64,000 bases of DNA, from positions 62,001-126,000 of the forward strand of contig JACSRW010000030.1 of assembly GCA_014879565.1 (NCBI GenBank), read 5' to 3'. A model generated the notes under the pieces. It was not told the origin of the DNA. It worked only from the letters and a program-made list of their open reading frames with translations, and did not search any database. This document shows positions 9,081 to 17,708 of this stretch, piece after piece. The translations under genes and the position numbers were made by a program. The stretch is from Chitinophagaceae bacterium (GTDB lineage: Bacteria; Bacteroidota; Bacteroidia; Chitinophagales; Chitinophagaceae). How positions within the stretch are numbered: the stretch's first letter is position 1; each line of letters begins with the position of its first letter.

Positions 9081-9209
9081 TTAAAGGTAAATACCGTTTT
9101 TAAGGCGGTAATGTTTGTTACCCTGGCAATCTCTTTTGGTGGCCGCGCAGGAGCTGAAGACAAAGGTCATCACTACCGCCGTTACCAGGCACCAGAAAAT
9201 TCTTTTCAT
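9081..9209 (-). CDS. Small 42-residue lipoprotein
   Basis: This frame was found by reading the minus strand. It encodes 42 residues starting MKRIFWCLVT. A hydrophobic segment runs into a lipobox-like FSSC with cysteine at position 21. The mature peptide is only about 22 residues (CAATKRDCQG, then a basic stretch ending NGIYL). A dedicated terminator follows the stop. Signal, lipobox and terminator together argue for a real gene. The second cysteine in RDCQG suggests a conserved short motif. No function can be assigned. Confidence 0.7.
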   Translation of the reverse strand: MKRIFWCLVTAVVMTFVFSSCAATKRDCQGNKHYRLKNGIYL

Positions 9210-9385
9210 GTTTCTGTACAGGTTGGGTACCTCCGTTTTTTCCGGGTGTACGGGTCAAAAATTACATTAATGGAAATTCCAGAGGAATTGGCGGGTAGAA
9301 TTTGTCTATAATTCTAAAACGAAAGTACTCTGCGAAAATTGCATTTCATAACTTTCTTCGTTTTTTTCCTGCGAAAATCAACGGC

Positions 9386-9428
9386 AAAAAAGAGCCGGAG
9401 ATTCGTAGAATTACGAGCACCCCGGCTG
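9386..9428 (-). terminator. Intrinsic terminator of kbl
   Basis: Read on the minus strand, an outer AGCCGG/CCGGCT stem encloses an inner TCGTA/TACGA stem and is followed by CTTTTTT. It sits 24 bases after the kbl stop codon. Confidence 0.7.
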
Positions 9429-9451
9429 TTATGTATTAATTATCAAGTGCT

Positions 9452-10639
9452 TTATTTCAGCACCCCCAGTTCCCTACCGACCTTGGTAAAGGCGCTGATG
9501 GCTTTATCCAGGTGGGCCTGTTCGTGCGCCGCGCTCAGTTGTACACGGATCCGGGCCTGTCCTTTTGCCACCACAGGGAAGAAGAAACCGATTACATAGA
9601 TACCTTCTTCCAGAAGACGGGCGGCCATGTTCTGCGCGAGCACGGCATCGTAGAGCATGATGGGTACAATGGGATGGTCACCGGCTTTAATATCAAAACC
9701 GGCTTCGGTCATTTTAGTCCTGAAATACCGGGTATTGAACTCCAGCTTGTCCCGCAGTTCGGTGGTTTCGGTCAGCATATCCAGCACGGCTATAGAGGCG
9801 CCGACGATAGAAGGAGCAAGGGTATTACTGAACAGGTAGGGTCTTGATTTCTGCCGGAGCATTTCAATGATTTCGCGGCGTCCGGAGGTAAAACCACCGG
9901 ATGCGCCTCCCAGTGCCTTGCCCAGCGTGCCGGTAATAATATCAATTTTGCCCATTACTCCGCGGTATTCATGGGTGCCGCGTCCGGTTTTACCCAAAAA
10001 ACCTGAGGAATGGCATTCATCCACCATGATGGCGGCGTCATATTTTTCTGCCAGTTCCACAATTTTGTCCAGCCGGGCAATTGTACCGTCCATACTGAAT
10101 GAGCCGTCGGTAACAATGATCCGGCTCCGGCAATCAGCCGCTTCCTGCAATTTTTTTTCCAGGTCTTCCATATCGTTGTGTTCATACCGGAAGCGCCGGG
10201 CTTTGCAGAGTCTGACCCCGTCTATAATGGAGGCATGATTGAGGGCATCGGAGATGATGGCATCCTCTTCGCCGAAAAGGGGTTCAAATACCCCGCCATT
10301 GGCATCAAAGGCTGCTGCATATAATATTGTATCTTCTGTACCCAGGAAAGCGGATATTTTGGCTTCCAGTTCTTTATGAATGTCCTGGGTACCGCAGATA
10401 AAGCGGACACTGCTCATTCCGTATCCTCTTTTATCAATGGCTTCGTGGGCGGCTTTAATTACTTTGGGGTGACTGGAAAGTCCCAGGTAGTTATTGGCAC
10501 AGAAGTTCAGTACGGTTTTCCCATTTACGGTTATTTCCGCCCCCTGAGGGCTTTCGATGATTCTTTCGGTCTTGAAAAGTCCGGATGCTTTGACTGCATC
10601 CAGTTCAGCGGCAATTCTTTGTACAAGATTTTCGTTCAT
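9452..10639 (-). CDS. kbl: Glycine C-acetyltransferase (2-amino-3-ketobutyrate CoA ligase)
   Basis: Kbl is a PLP enzyme that splits 2-amino-3-ketobutyrate with CoA into glycine and acetyl-CoA, following threonine dehydrogenase. The chosen ATG gives 395 residues (E. coli Kbl has 398). An in-frame ATG six codons earlier overlaps a likely promoter box. The alpha-oxoamine synthase signatures are present: NNYLGL near the N terminus, DECHSSG, and the PLP lysine in TGTLGKALGGASGG. The GTQDIHKELE block and overall length favour Kbl over serine palmitoyltransferase or BioF. No tdh is adjacent. Confidence 0.92.
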   Translation of the reverse strand: MNENLVQRIAAELDAVKASGLFKTERIIESPQGAEITVNGKTVLNFCANNYLGLSSHPKVIKAAHEAIDKRGYGMSSVRFICGTQDIHKELEAKISAFLGTEDTILYAAAFDANGGVFEPLFGEEDAIISDALNHASIIDGVRLCKARRFRYEHNDMEDLEKKLQEAADCRSRIIVTDGSFSMDGTIARLDKIVELAEKYDAAIMVDECHSSGFLGKTGRGTHEYRGVMGKIDIITGTLGKALGGASGGFTSGRREIIEMLRQKSRPYLFSNTLAPSIVGASIAVLDMLTETTELRDKLEFNTRYFRTKMTEAGFDIKAGDHPIVPIMLYDAVLAQNMAARLLEEGIYVIGFFFPVVAKGQARIRVQLSAAHEQAHLDKAISAFTKVGRELGVLK

Positions 10640-11052
10640 ACGGCAAATTTTGGGCAAAGATAATTCAAGCTGATACTCCTTCAGGATTCTTTACTGTTTA
10701 CCAAAGCAAAAGCTGTTTTCCCTAAAATGAGGCGAGGGCCGTGTCTGACCAATTTCGGTACCTCTACAGGCTGAATTTTAAACCCCGGACTAAAGCACTG
10801 AAAGTCCTGCAAATTATAGGTGCCAGGTGTGGTAATAGCAGTGTCCGGAAGATCTTTTTTCCTCTACATCTTCTTTACAAAAGCCGCGGTTCTCAGTAAA
10901 ACCACCACTACATGACCCCTTTTTAGTATTGATTTTCATACGCCTAACGAAAATCATACCTGTACACGTGCTTCTGTTAACAGCATAACTGACTTTACTC
11001 ACCTGCTAAGGAGCAGTTAGCGGTCTACTTTTAACTAATCAAAACAAATTGC
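10640..11052. other. Divergent intergenic region without genes
   Basis: About 410 bases between the kbl start (minus) and the DUF47 start (plus). Apart from the kbl -7 match I see no conserved ORF, tRNA-like fold, strong hairpin or tandem repeat. It presumably carries both divergent promoters, and any control site for the phosphate locus would be expected here. Confidence 0.5.
10655..10662 (-). promoter_or_regulatory. kbl: Possible kbl promoter -7 box
   Basis: The minus strand reads TATCTTTG, an exact match to the Bacteroidetes -7 consensus TAnnTTTG, 16 bases before the chosen kbl ATG. No good TTG -33 element is seen at the expected spacing, so this is a weak call. Confidence 0.3.
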
Positions 11053-11700
11053 ATGTTCCGTTTTCAAAAATCGAATAAGTCTATAGAACTGATTGACAGC
11101 TTTTTTAATTGCGTTGACCAGAGTGTATTGCTTTTTAAAGAGGGAGTTAAGAACTATTTATATAAGAATGCAGAAAACTTTAATAATAACCTCCAGTCGC
11201 TTGCCAACCTGGAAACGGAATCGGATCTGATTCGCCGTAAAATAGAAAATACCCTTTACACGCAGTCGCTGATGCCCCAGTTGCGCGGTGACATTTTGCG
11301 TTTACTTGAGGAATTGGACAATCTGATTGACTTGTCCAAGAAAAATCTATTTCAATTTGACGTGGAAACACCCCTTATTCCCCAGGAACTGGTTCAGGAT
11401 TTTGTCAAACTGACCCAGATTTCTGTTTCGGCGGCTGAATCTGTCATACCGGCCGCTAAATCCTATTTCAATGAGCCGGCTTCGGTCAATGAGAAAATTC
11501 ACCGGGTTTATTTCTTTGAAAAGGAAACGGATGTCTTTGCGGATGTGCTGCGCCGGAAAATTTTCCGGGAAATGCCCGGGCTGAAGCTGAGTGAAAAATT
11601 TCACCTGCGCTATTTCACCCTTCATATAGAAAACATATCCGATACCGCTGAAAAAGTGGCAGATCTGCTGACTATAATGGCAATCAAAAGAATTGTATAA
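11053..11700 (+). CDS. DUF47 (PhoU-like) phosphate-transport accessory protein
   Basis: This 215-residue, mostly alpha-helical, cytoplasmic protein has the charged helical pattern of the DUF47/TIGR00153 family, relatives of PhoU. Such proteins are commonly encoded directly before PiT low-affinity phosphate permeases and are thought to modulate them. Here the stop codon is two bases before the start of a PiT gene, so translational coupling is very likely. The family match is by pattern (paired E-x-x-x-D helical repeats and the terminal HIENISDTAEKVADLL helix). It opens a plus-strand run of nine genes. Confidence 0.88.
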   Translation: MFRFQKSNKSIELIDSFFNCVDQSVLLFKEGVKNYLYKNAENFNNNLQSLANLETESDLIRRKIENTLYTQSLMPQLRGDILRLLEELDNLIDLSKKNLFQFDVETPLIPQELVQDFVKLTQISVSAAESVIPAAKSYFNEPASVNEKIHRVYFFEKETDVFADVLRRKIFREMPGLKLSEKFHLRYFTLHIENISDTAEKVADLLTIMAIKRIV

Positions 11701-11702
11701 CC

Positions 11703-13454
11703 ATGTTGTTCCTTCTCTTTATAACAAGCGGTTTGTTTCTTGGCTGGTCACTGGGAGCCAATGATGCCGCCAATGTTTTTGGAACAGCTGTCGGATCGCG
11801 CATGATCAAATTCCGCACGGCTGCCCTGGTAGCAGGAATCTTTGTAATTATTGGTTCCACCCTGCAAGGTGGCGGGGCAACAGCAACCTTATCCGAACTG
11901 GGGTCAATTGACGCTTTGGGCGGAGCCTTTACGGTAGCGTTGTGCTCGGGACTGGTGGTAACGGTCATGACCACTTACCGGTTGCCTGTTTCCACCAGTC
12001 AGGCGATTGTCGGAGCCATTATCGGCTGGTGTTTTTATACATCCAATCCTGTTGATTATGGCACGCTGGGAATTATTGCCTCCACCTGGGTGGTCAGCCC
12101 GGTACTGGGAGGAATTTTTTCCGCTTTATTATACCTGGGCTTACGCCGTTATATCCGCACCACCCGGACGCATGTTATTCTGCTCGACCGGAAAATCCGT
12201 TACAGCCTTCTCCTTGTGGGCGCTTTCGGCGCGTACAGTCTCGGCGCCAATAATATTGCCAATGTGATGGGGGTATTTGTTAATTCAGCTTCCTTTAACC
12301 TGAACATCGGGGGGTATAATCTGAATGATAATCAGGTTTTGTTTTTCCTCGGCGGACTGGCTATTGCCACAGGTATTTTCACCTATGGCCGAAAAGTAAT
12401 GCATACGGTTGGCCAGGGTATTCTGGAGGTAACCCCCGAAACGGCCATCGTGGTGGTTTTATCGCAGGCCCTTGTACTTTTCCTGTTTTCATCCGCTTCA
12501 TTCTCGCACCTTATTCAGCGTATCGGTTTACCGGGTATTCCGCTGGTTCCCGTGTCCAGCACCCAGGTGGTGATAGGCGCCCTGATCGGAATAGGCGCAG
12601 TTAAGGGAGTACAGGAAATACGGTTCCGTCAACTGGGTCATATTATGCTGGGCTGGCTGCTTACCCCTTTAATGGCCGGGCTGACCACGTTTATCAGTCT
12701 CTTCTTTATTAATAATGTATTCCGGATTGCCATCACACATAAAAACCTGCCGGAAGTGACCAGCGGACTGCCTGCAGGCAATACACATACTGAAATCAAT
12801 CTGCCAGTTAATACAGTTATTATTATAACGGGTTTATTAGCGCTGCTGGTTATAAGCGTGTCCGCCTATTGGGTTTATCGCCATTTCCGGATGAAAGCGG
12901 AACAGTCGGAAACCAGTAAGCGGTTGTTTGAACAGTTGCAATATGCCGAATTACAAAAATCACTTTCCGAAATTGAAATGAAAAATGTCAAATCGGAAAA
13001 CTATTCCCTGGTAAACAGACTCGAGGAAAAGAGAAGAGAACTGGTAACCTATGCGCTCAGCATCGCCGAACAGAGACAGTTCCTGGAAAACACTCTGGAA
13101 GAACTGGAAGCGGTCCGGCTGGAATCAGGAATTAATGAAAAAAATGTGCGGTTGCAGGAACTCATCAGGGGAATCAGGCAAAAAATGAATTTCTCCGGTG
13201 AAATTGAACGGATTTACCAGCAGGCAGAACAGGTCAATGATGATTTTCCGAGCCGCTTATCCACCCATTCGCCTCAATTATCCGCACAGGAAAAGAAACT
13301 TGCTTTATTACTCCGCATCGGGTTTTCCAGCAAGGAAATCGCACCACTCATGAACATTTCTCCCAAGAGTGTGGAGATCGCCCGTTACCGTTTACGAAAA
13401 AAGCTGGATCTCAAAAAAGAAACCAATTTAACAGACTTTATAAAAACAATCTGA
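11703..13454 (+). CDS. PiT-family phosphate permease fused to a coiled coil and LuxR-like HTH
   Basis: Residues 1 to about 405 form a PiT inorganic phosphate:cation symporter. The inverted-repeat signatures GANDAAN (18-24) and GANNIAN, and the paired PVSTSQ and PVSSTQ motifs, are intact. The last membrane helix is near residues 378-402. A long coiled coil follows to about 505. The C terminus (about 525-583) is a helix-turn-helix of the Bacteroidetes LuxR-like type: SSKEIAPLMNIS, then recognition helix SPKSVEIARYRLRKKL. Plain PiT proteins end after the last helix. The fusion suggests a transporter that also acts as, or senses for, a membrane-bound transcription factor. That role is inference. 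No frameshift or internal stop breaks the join. Confidence 0.9.
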   Translation: MLFLLFITSGLFLGWSLGANDAANVFGTAVGSRMIKFRTAALVAGIFVIIGSTLQGGGATATLSELGSIDALGGAFTVALCSGLVVTVMTTYRLPVSTSQAIVGAIIGWCFYTSNPVDYGTLGIIASTWVVSPVLGGIFSALLYLGLRRYIRTTRTHVILLDRKIRYSLLLVGAFGAYSLGANNIANVMGVFVNSASFNLNIGGYNLNDNQVLFFLGGLAIATGIFTYGRKVMHTVGQGILEVTPETAIVVVLSQALVLFLFSSASFSHLIQRIGLPGIPLVPVSSTQVVIGALIGIGAVKGVQEIRFRQLGHIMLGWLLTPLMAGLTTFISLFFINNVFRIAITHKNLPEVTSGLPAGNTHTEINLPVNTVIIITGLLALLVISVSAYWVYRHFRMKAEQSETSKRLFEQLQYAELQKSLSEIEMKNVKSENYSLVNRLEEKRRELVTYALSIAEQRQFLENTLEELEAVRLESGINEKNVRLQELIRGIRQKMNFSGEIERIYQQAEQVNDDFPSRLSTHSPQLSAQEKKLALLLRIGFSSKEIAPLMNISPKSVEIARYRLRKKLDLKKETNLTDFIKTI

Positions 13455-13473
13455 AAACCTAAACAATAACATC

Positions 13474-14832
13474 ATGAAACGCTTCTTACTTTTCATGACA
13501 TTGGCACTGACAATAAGCAGTGTGAATGCCCAGGACACCAGCAGACAGGACCGATTTAACCAATACGGCCGGCTGGTAAGCCGCTCTCCGCTTGATGTGG
13601 AGAACAGAAATGGTATCCTTGTATTTGAATCCAAAGATCAGGGCTACCGGCTCTGGTTTGATATTCGTGTGCAGGTGGATGCACAGCTTTTTTCCAATAA
13701 AACCATGAACCCGATTGGTAACGGGGTATCCATACGTCGCGCACGTTTTGCGACAAAAACCAATCTGACCAAAAACTGGTATGGAGAAATTGACCTGGAT
13801 TTCTCCAACGGTGTGCTGGAACTTAATGATGCCTATATCCAGTACGACTTCCTCAATGGCCTGGCAACCCGGGTTGGTAATTTTAAAGAGCGCTTTTCCA
13901 TGGCGCAAACCTCTTCCTCCCGCTACCTGAATTTCCTGGAAAGGGCCATGGTGGTTACCGCTTTTGCCCCTTCCCGTCATGTGGGCTGGGAGACCTCCTA
14001 CAGCCATCCCTATTTCTTCACAGCCGGCGGCGTATTCTTCCAGGAAGTGGAGGATGCAGAAATGCGGACTTTTGTAGAAGATAATAACAAGGACTTCGGA
14101 AGAGATGAAGGCGTTTCGTTTACCGGTAAGTTCGTCCTGCAGCCCTTTGGCACGAAGAAAGATTTCGGCGCCCATGTGGGATATTCTACTTCCTACCGCC
14201 AGCCTAAAACCAGTGTGGAAACATCTGAATACGGAGGCGTACGCTACAGCACCCGTTCTCTGAGCAGTATAAACAGAAAAAAATACCTGGATACTGACGT
14301 AATTCCGGATGTGGATCACACCCAATTGGGCAATGTGGAAGTTGCCGCATTTTATAAGGGTTTTGGCTTCCAGAGTGAATACATTACCAGCAAAGTTGTA
14401 CGCAACAACAAACTCTCCACCCTCAAATACAATGGCTTTTATGCACAGGCAGCCTGCCTGCTTTTTGGGGGAAGGCAGTTTTACAACCATACAGAAGCCG
14501 AATTCAGCCAGCCTTACCGCGGTAAAAAATGGGGTGATGTGGAACTGGCTTTCCGGTATGACAATATTGACATGAATGATAAATCCGTAAATGGCGGCTC
14601 AGCCGAAGCCTATACGGCAGGTGTCAATGTGTATGCCGCAAAAAACGTACGCTTCCAGATTAACTACAGCTATGTAAATCACGACCGGTATGCCAGTGGA
14701 AAGAACAAGCTGTATGTAGGCCACGACCTGACCGGAGCCCTTACCAAGGACCCGACGAAAGTAGCTGACCCGAAAGGAAAAGCCGGAGAAGATTATGGTA
14801 TGATGGGTGTACGTTTTGAAATCAACTTCTGA
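13474..14832 (+). CDS. Porin_O_P family (phosphate-selective type) outer-membrane porin
   Basis: The protein has 452 residues with a signal peptide ending in VNAQ (about residue 19). A run of amphipathic strands follows and ends in the aromatic VRFEINF, as for an outer-membrane barrel. The early RRARF stretch, the GNFKERFSM motif and the strand pattern fit the OprO/OprP-like Porin_O_P family, whose Pseudomonas members pass phosphate and pyrophosphate. Selectivity cannot be read from the sequence, but the gene starts 19 bases after the phosphate permease, which supports phosphate or polyphosphate as substrate. Confidence 0.85.
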   Translation: MKRFLLFMTLALTISSVNAQDTSRQDRFNQYGRLVSRSPLDVENRNGILVFESKDQGYRLWFDIRVQVDAQLFSNKTMNPIGNGVSIRRARFATKTNLTKNWYGEIDLDFSNGVLELNDAYIQYDFLNGLATRVGNFKERFSMAQTSSSRYLNFLERAMVVTAFAPSRHVGWETSYSHPYFFTAGGVFFQEVEDAEMRTFVEDNNKDFGRDEGVSFTGKFVLQPFGTKKDFGAHVGYSTSYRQPKTSVETSEYGGVRYSTRSLSSINRKKYLDTDVIPDVDHTQLGNVEVAAFYKGFGFQSEYITSKVVRNNKLSTLKYNGFYAQAACLLFGGRQFYNHTEAEFSQPYRGKKWGDVELAFRYDNIDMNDKSVNGGSAEAYTAGVNVYAAKNVRFQINYSYVNHDRYASGKNKLYVGHDLTGALTKDPTKVADPKGKAGEDYGMMGVRFEINF

Positions 14833-14855
14833 TCACAACCTTAAAACAAAAAAAC

Positions 14856-15689
14856 ATGAAACGCTTTTTTCTTATATCCGGACTGGCTGCCCTTCTCCTT
14901 GGCACCGGCTCCTGCGTTAAAGATGACATCTTTGACGGCCCCGCCTCTATCAGCAATGTAAGCATAACACCGGCTGCCCCGCAATCATCGGAAAGTCCGG
15001 CAGTAACCGCCAAAGTAATGGACCTGAAAGGCGTGGTATCTGTAACACTTTACTACCGCACCGCTGCTGGTGGCAGTTTTCTCACTGTTGACATGACCCT
15101 GTCCGGCACCGATTTCATTTATTCCGGAAATATCCCTGCCCTGCCGAAAGACACCAAAGTGGATTATTATATAGAAGTAAAAAACAAGGGCGGTTTCACA
15201 ACGGTTTATCCCGCCAGTGCGCCCGCGCAACTGGCCACTTATACTGTCGGAGCTTCCACCTTAATCAAGTTACATATAAACGAAGCGCTGGCAGACGGGA
15301 CCAAGGATGTGAGTGATCCGGATTGGGTAGAAGTTTATAATGAATCCGAAATCCCTGTGGACCTCAGCGGTTACTATTTTTATGATGAAGGAATAAGAAC
15401 TTCCAACGGTACCAAAGCAAAACGGGTCATCAATGCCGGCACTGTTATTCCTGCGAAAGGATTCCTCGTATTCAAAACAGAATACACCGGCGGAGAATAC
15501 AGTGTGGAATTCGGACTGAGCACTTCGGGGGATGCCGTGTACCTGGAAAATCCTTCCGGTGTGCTGGTGGCTTCCCTGGATTTCCTGACGATTAATCTCA
15601 GCGGTAAAAAATCATACGGACGCCAGCCTGACGGCTCAAGCAACCTGGTCATTTTCACCACACCCACCCGGGGCAGTACCAACAACTAA
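14856..15689 (+). CDS. Lamin-tail-domain lipoprotein
   Basis: This 277-residue protein starts with a lipoprotein signal (LLGTGSC, C20). Residues of about 30-130 form an Ig-like/fibronectin-like beta domain. Residues of about 140-275 form a lamin-tail domain, recognisable from HINEALADG, DWVEVYN, LSGYYFYDEG, the IPAKGFLVF strand and the closing KKSYGRQPDG stretch. Such proteins are surface or periplasmic in Bacteroidota and often occur with phosphatases or nucleases, but no enzyme domain is visible here. It lies 23 bases after the porin in the same run. Confidence 0.85.
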   Translation: MKRFFLISGLAALLLGTGSCVKDDIFDGPASISNVSITPAAPQSSESPAVTAKVMDLKGVVSVTLYYRTAAGGSFLTVDMTLSGTDFIYSGNIPALPKDTKVDYYIEVKNKGGFTTVYPASAPAQLATYTVGASTLIKLHINEALADGTKDVSDPDWVEVYNESEIPVDLSGYYFYDEGIRTSNGTKAKRVINAGTVIPAKGFLVFKTEYTGGEYSVEFGLSTSGDAVYLENPSGVLVASLDFLTINLSGKKSYGRQPDGSSNLVIFTTPTRGSTNN

Positions 15690-15707
15690 ATACCGGGGTT
15701 CTCATAC

Positions 15708-15733
15708 GGCCATGCACATTCGGGTGCATGGCC
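15708..15733 (+). other. Strong stem-loop between lipoprotein and CYTH-like genes
   Basis: A perfect 10-bp stem, GGCCATGCAC with GTGCATGGCC, around a 6-base loop. No T-run follows, so it is not a standard intrinsic terminator. It may stabilise the upstream transcript or partly attenuate the downstream genes. Confidence 0.6.
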
Positions 15734-15761
15734 ACCCCCTCCATTCAAAAAATCACATACA

Positions 15762-16403
15762 ATGAGTAAAGAAGAATTAAAAATCGGCGAACAGTCAAAA
15801 CCCCGTTTTGAATTTCGCTCTTTCGGTCAGGATTTTGATAAGGCGGCATTCCGGATGGCCAGGCTTTCTGCGCCGGTACCGGAAAAAGTATGGGAAAGAG
15901 TCAGTGAAGAAATTTACATCCTCTCACGTACCAACGATATCAACAATACAAAAATCCGGGATGGCAAAATGGATATCAAAACCTATGTACAGACAGTTGA
16001 CGGGCTTGAGCAATGGAATCCCCTGATGAAAGGTAGTTTTCCGCTTCCCGTTTCTGTATTGTTGCAGGAAGTCTTTCCCGCTTTCCAGGTAAGGGTACCG
16101 GAACTTACAAAGGAAACATACAGCTATGAAGAGTTTATGCAACTGATTGAAGCCCATCCCGACCTGCAGGCAGTACGGGTACGTAAACAGCGTTTCGGCT
16201 ATATGGTGAATAATACTATCTGCGAAACAGGGAATGTATGGGTGAATGGAGCCCGGATAGCCACGATTAACTCAGAGTCCACTGAAGTGGCTGATATTCT
16301 TAAAACCATCGGCGATGTGGGTCTGGAAGGGGTAGAGAATATAAACTATTTACAGGCCATCAAACGGGTGATTGGTATGATTAATAAACCACTGGCAAAT
16401 TAA
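15762..16403 (+). CDS. Divergent CYTH/triphosphate-tunnel-like protein
   Basis: This 213-residue soluble protein is not a clear family member, but its order of motifs resembles the CYTH tunnel fold. An early E-x-R-S-F strand is followed by SEEIYILS, then the basic strand KIRDGKMDIKTY. Later come a K-x-RF strand (VRKQRFGY) and the acidic strand INSESTE, which parallel the R-x-K, K-x-RY and E-x-E strands of triphosphate tunnel enzymes. A typical CYTH gene follows after 11 bases. I infer a divergent paralogue, possibly binding a phosphate polymer. The gene itself is certain; the fold is moderately supported. Confidence 0.8.
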   Translation: MSKEELKIGEQSKPRFEFRSFGQDFDKAAFRMARLSAPVPEKVWERVSEEIYILSRTNDINNTKIRDGKMDIKTYVQTVDGLEQWNPLMKGSFPLPVSVLLQEVFPAFQVRVPELTKETYSYEEFMQLIEAHPDLQAVRVRKQRFGYMVNNTICETGNVWVNGARIATINSESTEVADILKTIGDVGLEGVENINYLQAIKRVIGMINKPLAN

Positions 16404-16414
16404 ATATTTACAAT

Positions 16415-16885
16415 ATGGCACAGGAAATTGAAAAAAAATTTTTAGTGGATTCAGATCATTTCAAAACGGAAGCGTCCAGGTCCACCCGTATTATACAAGG
16501 CTACCTTTCTTCCATTCCGGAACGGACTGTACGGATACGGGTGAAAGGAGAAAAGGGATTTATAACAATAAAAGGCAAAGGAAATGACTCAGGCGCCTCC
16601 CGGTATGAATGGGAAAAAGAAATTCCGGTTGCCGAGGCGGAGGAACTGATGCGCATTTGTGAACCCGGGGTCATTGACAAAACACGCTACGAAGTAAAAG
16701 CCGGCCCACACACTTTTGAAGTGGATGAATTTTATGGAGAAAACCAGGGGTTGGTGGTTGCAGAAGTGGAACTGGAAAATGAAGACGAACAATTTGAAAA
16801 ACCGGGCTGGTTAGGTCAGGAAGTGACCGGCGATACCCGGTATTACAACTCCATGCTGATGAAGCATCCCTACAGCAAATGGTAA
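16415..16885 (+). CDS. CYTH-domain (triphosphate tunnel) protein
   Basis: CYTH proteins bind triphosphate-containing substrates in an eight-stranded tunnel; many bacterial members hydrolyse tripolyphosphate. All landmark strands are present in 156 residues: EIEKKFLV (ExExK), VRIRVKG, FITIKGKG, RYEWEKEI, IDKTRYEV, EVDEFYGENQGL and VAEVELENE. The length equals that of single-domain bacterial tripolyphosphatases, with no CHAD domain. Its position downstream of phosphate permease and porin genes fits oligophosphate turnover. An adenylate cyclase (class IV) or thiamine triphosphatase activity cannot be excluded. Confidence 0.92.
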   Translation: MAQEIEKKFLVDSDHFKTEASRSTRIIQGYLSSIPERTVRIRVKGEKGFITIKGKGNDSGASRYEWEKEIPVAEAEELMRICEPGVIDKTRYEVKAGPHTFEVDEFYGENQGLVVAEVELENEDEQFEKPGWLGQEVTGDTRYYNSMLMKHPYSKW

Positions 16886-16943
16886 TATTGTTTAGGTTGC
16901 GTATGCGGCCGGCTGACATTTGTTTACCGGCCGCTTCCTGATT

Positions 16944-17693
16944 ATGAAAAAGAATACTCCGCTAATCCTTGCTTTTTTAGCCGCTGTTCTGACGGAAAGC
17001 TGCCGCAAAGAGAATGAAGCATCCCCGGCGGAAGAGGTATATACCGTTTTTCAGACACCGGTAACCGGACTTTCAGGGCTTTGTTTTGCCGCAGACAAAA
17101 GCGGCTTTTATGCTGTAAGTGACAAAACCGGTATTTATGAATTGAATACAGACGGCACATTGCGCCGGAAACTGAACTACGGCGGAAGTAATGACTTTGA
17201 GGCAATTTCTCTTCACCCCGTCAGCCGTTCGCTGTACCTGGCAGATGAGAGCCAGATGAATGTTATAAAACTCAGCCCGGACGAAACCGGATTTATTCCG
17301 GTAGTTCAGATCAGTATTCCCGGAGGCATCGCCAACAAGGGGCTGGAAGGACTGAGCTGCGGAACAGATACCTTGTATATTACCAATCAGGAATCTCCTG
17401 CCCTGCTGATTAAATATGTTTTGTCCACAGGAAATGAAGCCAGCCGCACCCGCCTGGATTTTGCCTCTTATCTTTCTGATATTTTTTTTGACAGCAGTGA
17501 TCAGACCATATGGATCTGCGACAGTCAGGAGCAGGCTTTGTATCATTGCACCCTCAGCGGAGCCCTGATAGCCTCCCAGGATATCCCTTTTATTCAAAAA
17601 GCAGAAGCCCTGGTCATTGACCGGGCTGCCGGTTTCGCCTGGATTGGTTGCGACGCCAGTGGCAAACTGTACAAAATAAAACTCAGTATCTGA
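16944..17693 (+). CDS. SdiA-regulated-family beta-propeller lipoprotein
   Basis: The protein has 249 residues from the ATG eight codons into the open frame, chosen because a signal peptide starts there. The signal ends in LTESC, a lipobox-like site with an unusual glutamate at -2. The rest has the short repeated strands of the SdiA-regulated/esterase-like propeller family: SGLCFAADKSGFYAVSDK, NDFEAISL, NKGLEGLSC and EALVIDR. These families include phytase-like propellers. A phosphate-releasing role would fit the locus but no catalytic residues can be assigned. A second member of the family is encoded on the minus strand at 61367-62224. Confidence 0.8.
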   Translation: MKKNTPLILAFLAAVLTESCRKENEASPAEEVYTVFQTPVTGLSGLCFAADKSGFYAVSDKTGIYELNTDGTLRRKLNYGGSNDFEAISLHPVSRSLYLADESQMNVIKLSPDETGFIPVVQISIPGGIANKGLEGLSCGTDTLYITNQESPALLIKYVLSTGNEASRTRLDFASYLSDIFFDSSDQTIWICDSQEQALYHCTLSGALIASQDIPFIQKAEALVIDRAAGFAWIGCDASGKLYKIKLSI

Positions 17694-17708
17694 TATAAAA
17701 TCAATGGC

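Noticed and set aside
10814-11002. A short open frame in the kbl/DUF47 gap
   Set aside because: The 62 codons have no signal, domain or start-site support. The composition looks like intergenic DNA.
13486-14490. A 334-codon open frame on the minus strand
   Set aside because: It is antisense to the Porin_O_P gene, which has a signal peptide and barrel pattern. The minus-strand product looks like shadow sequence.
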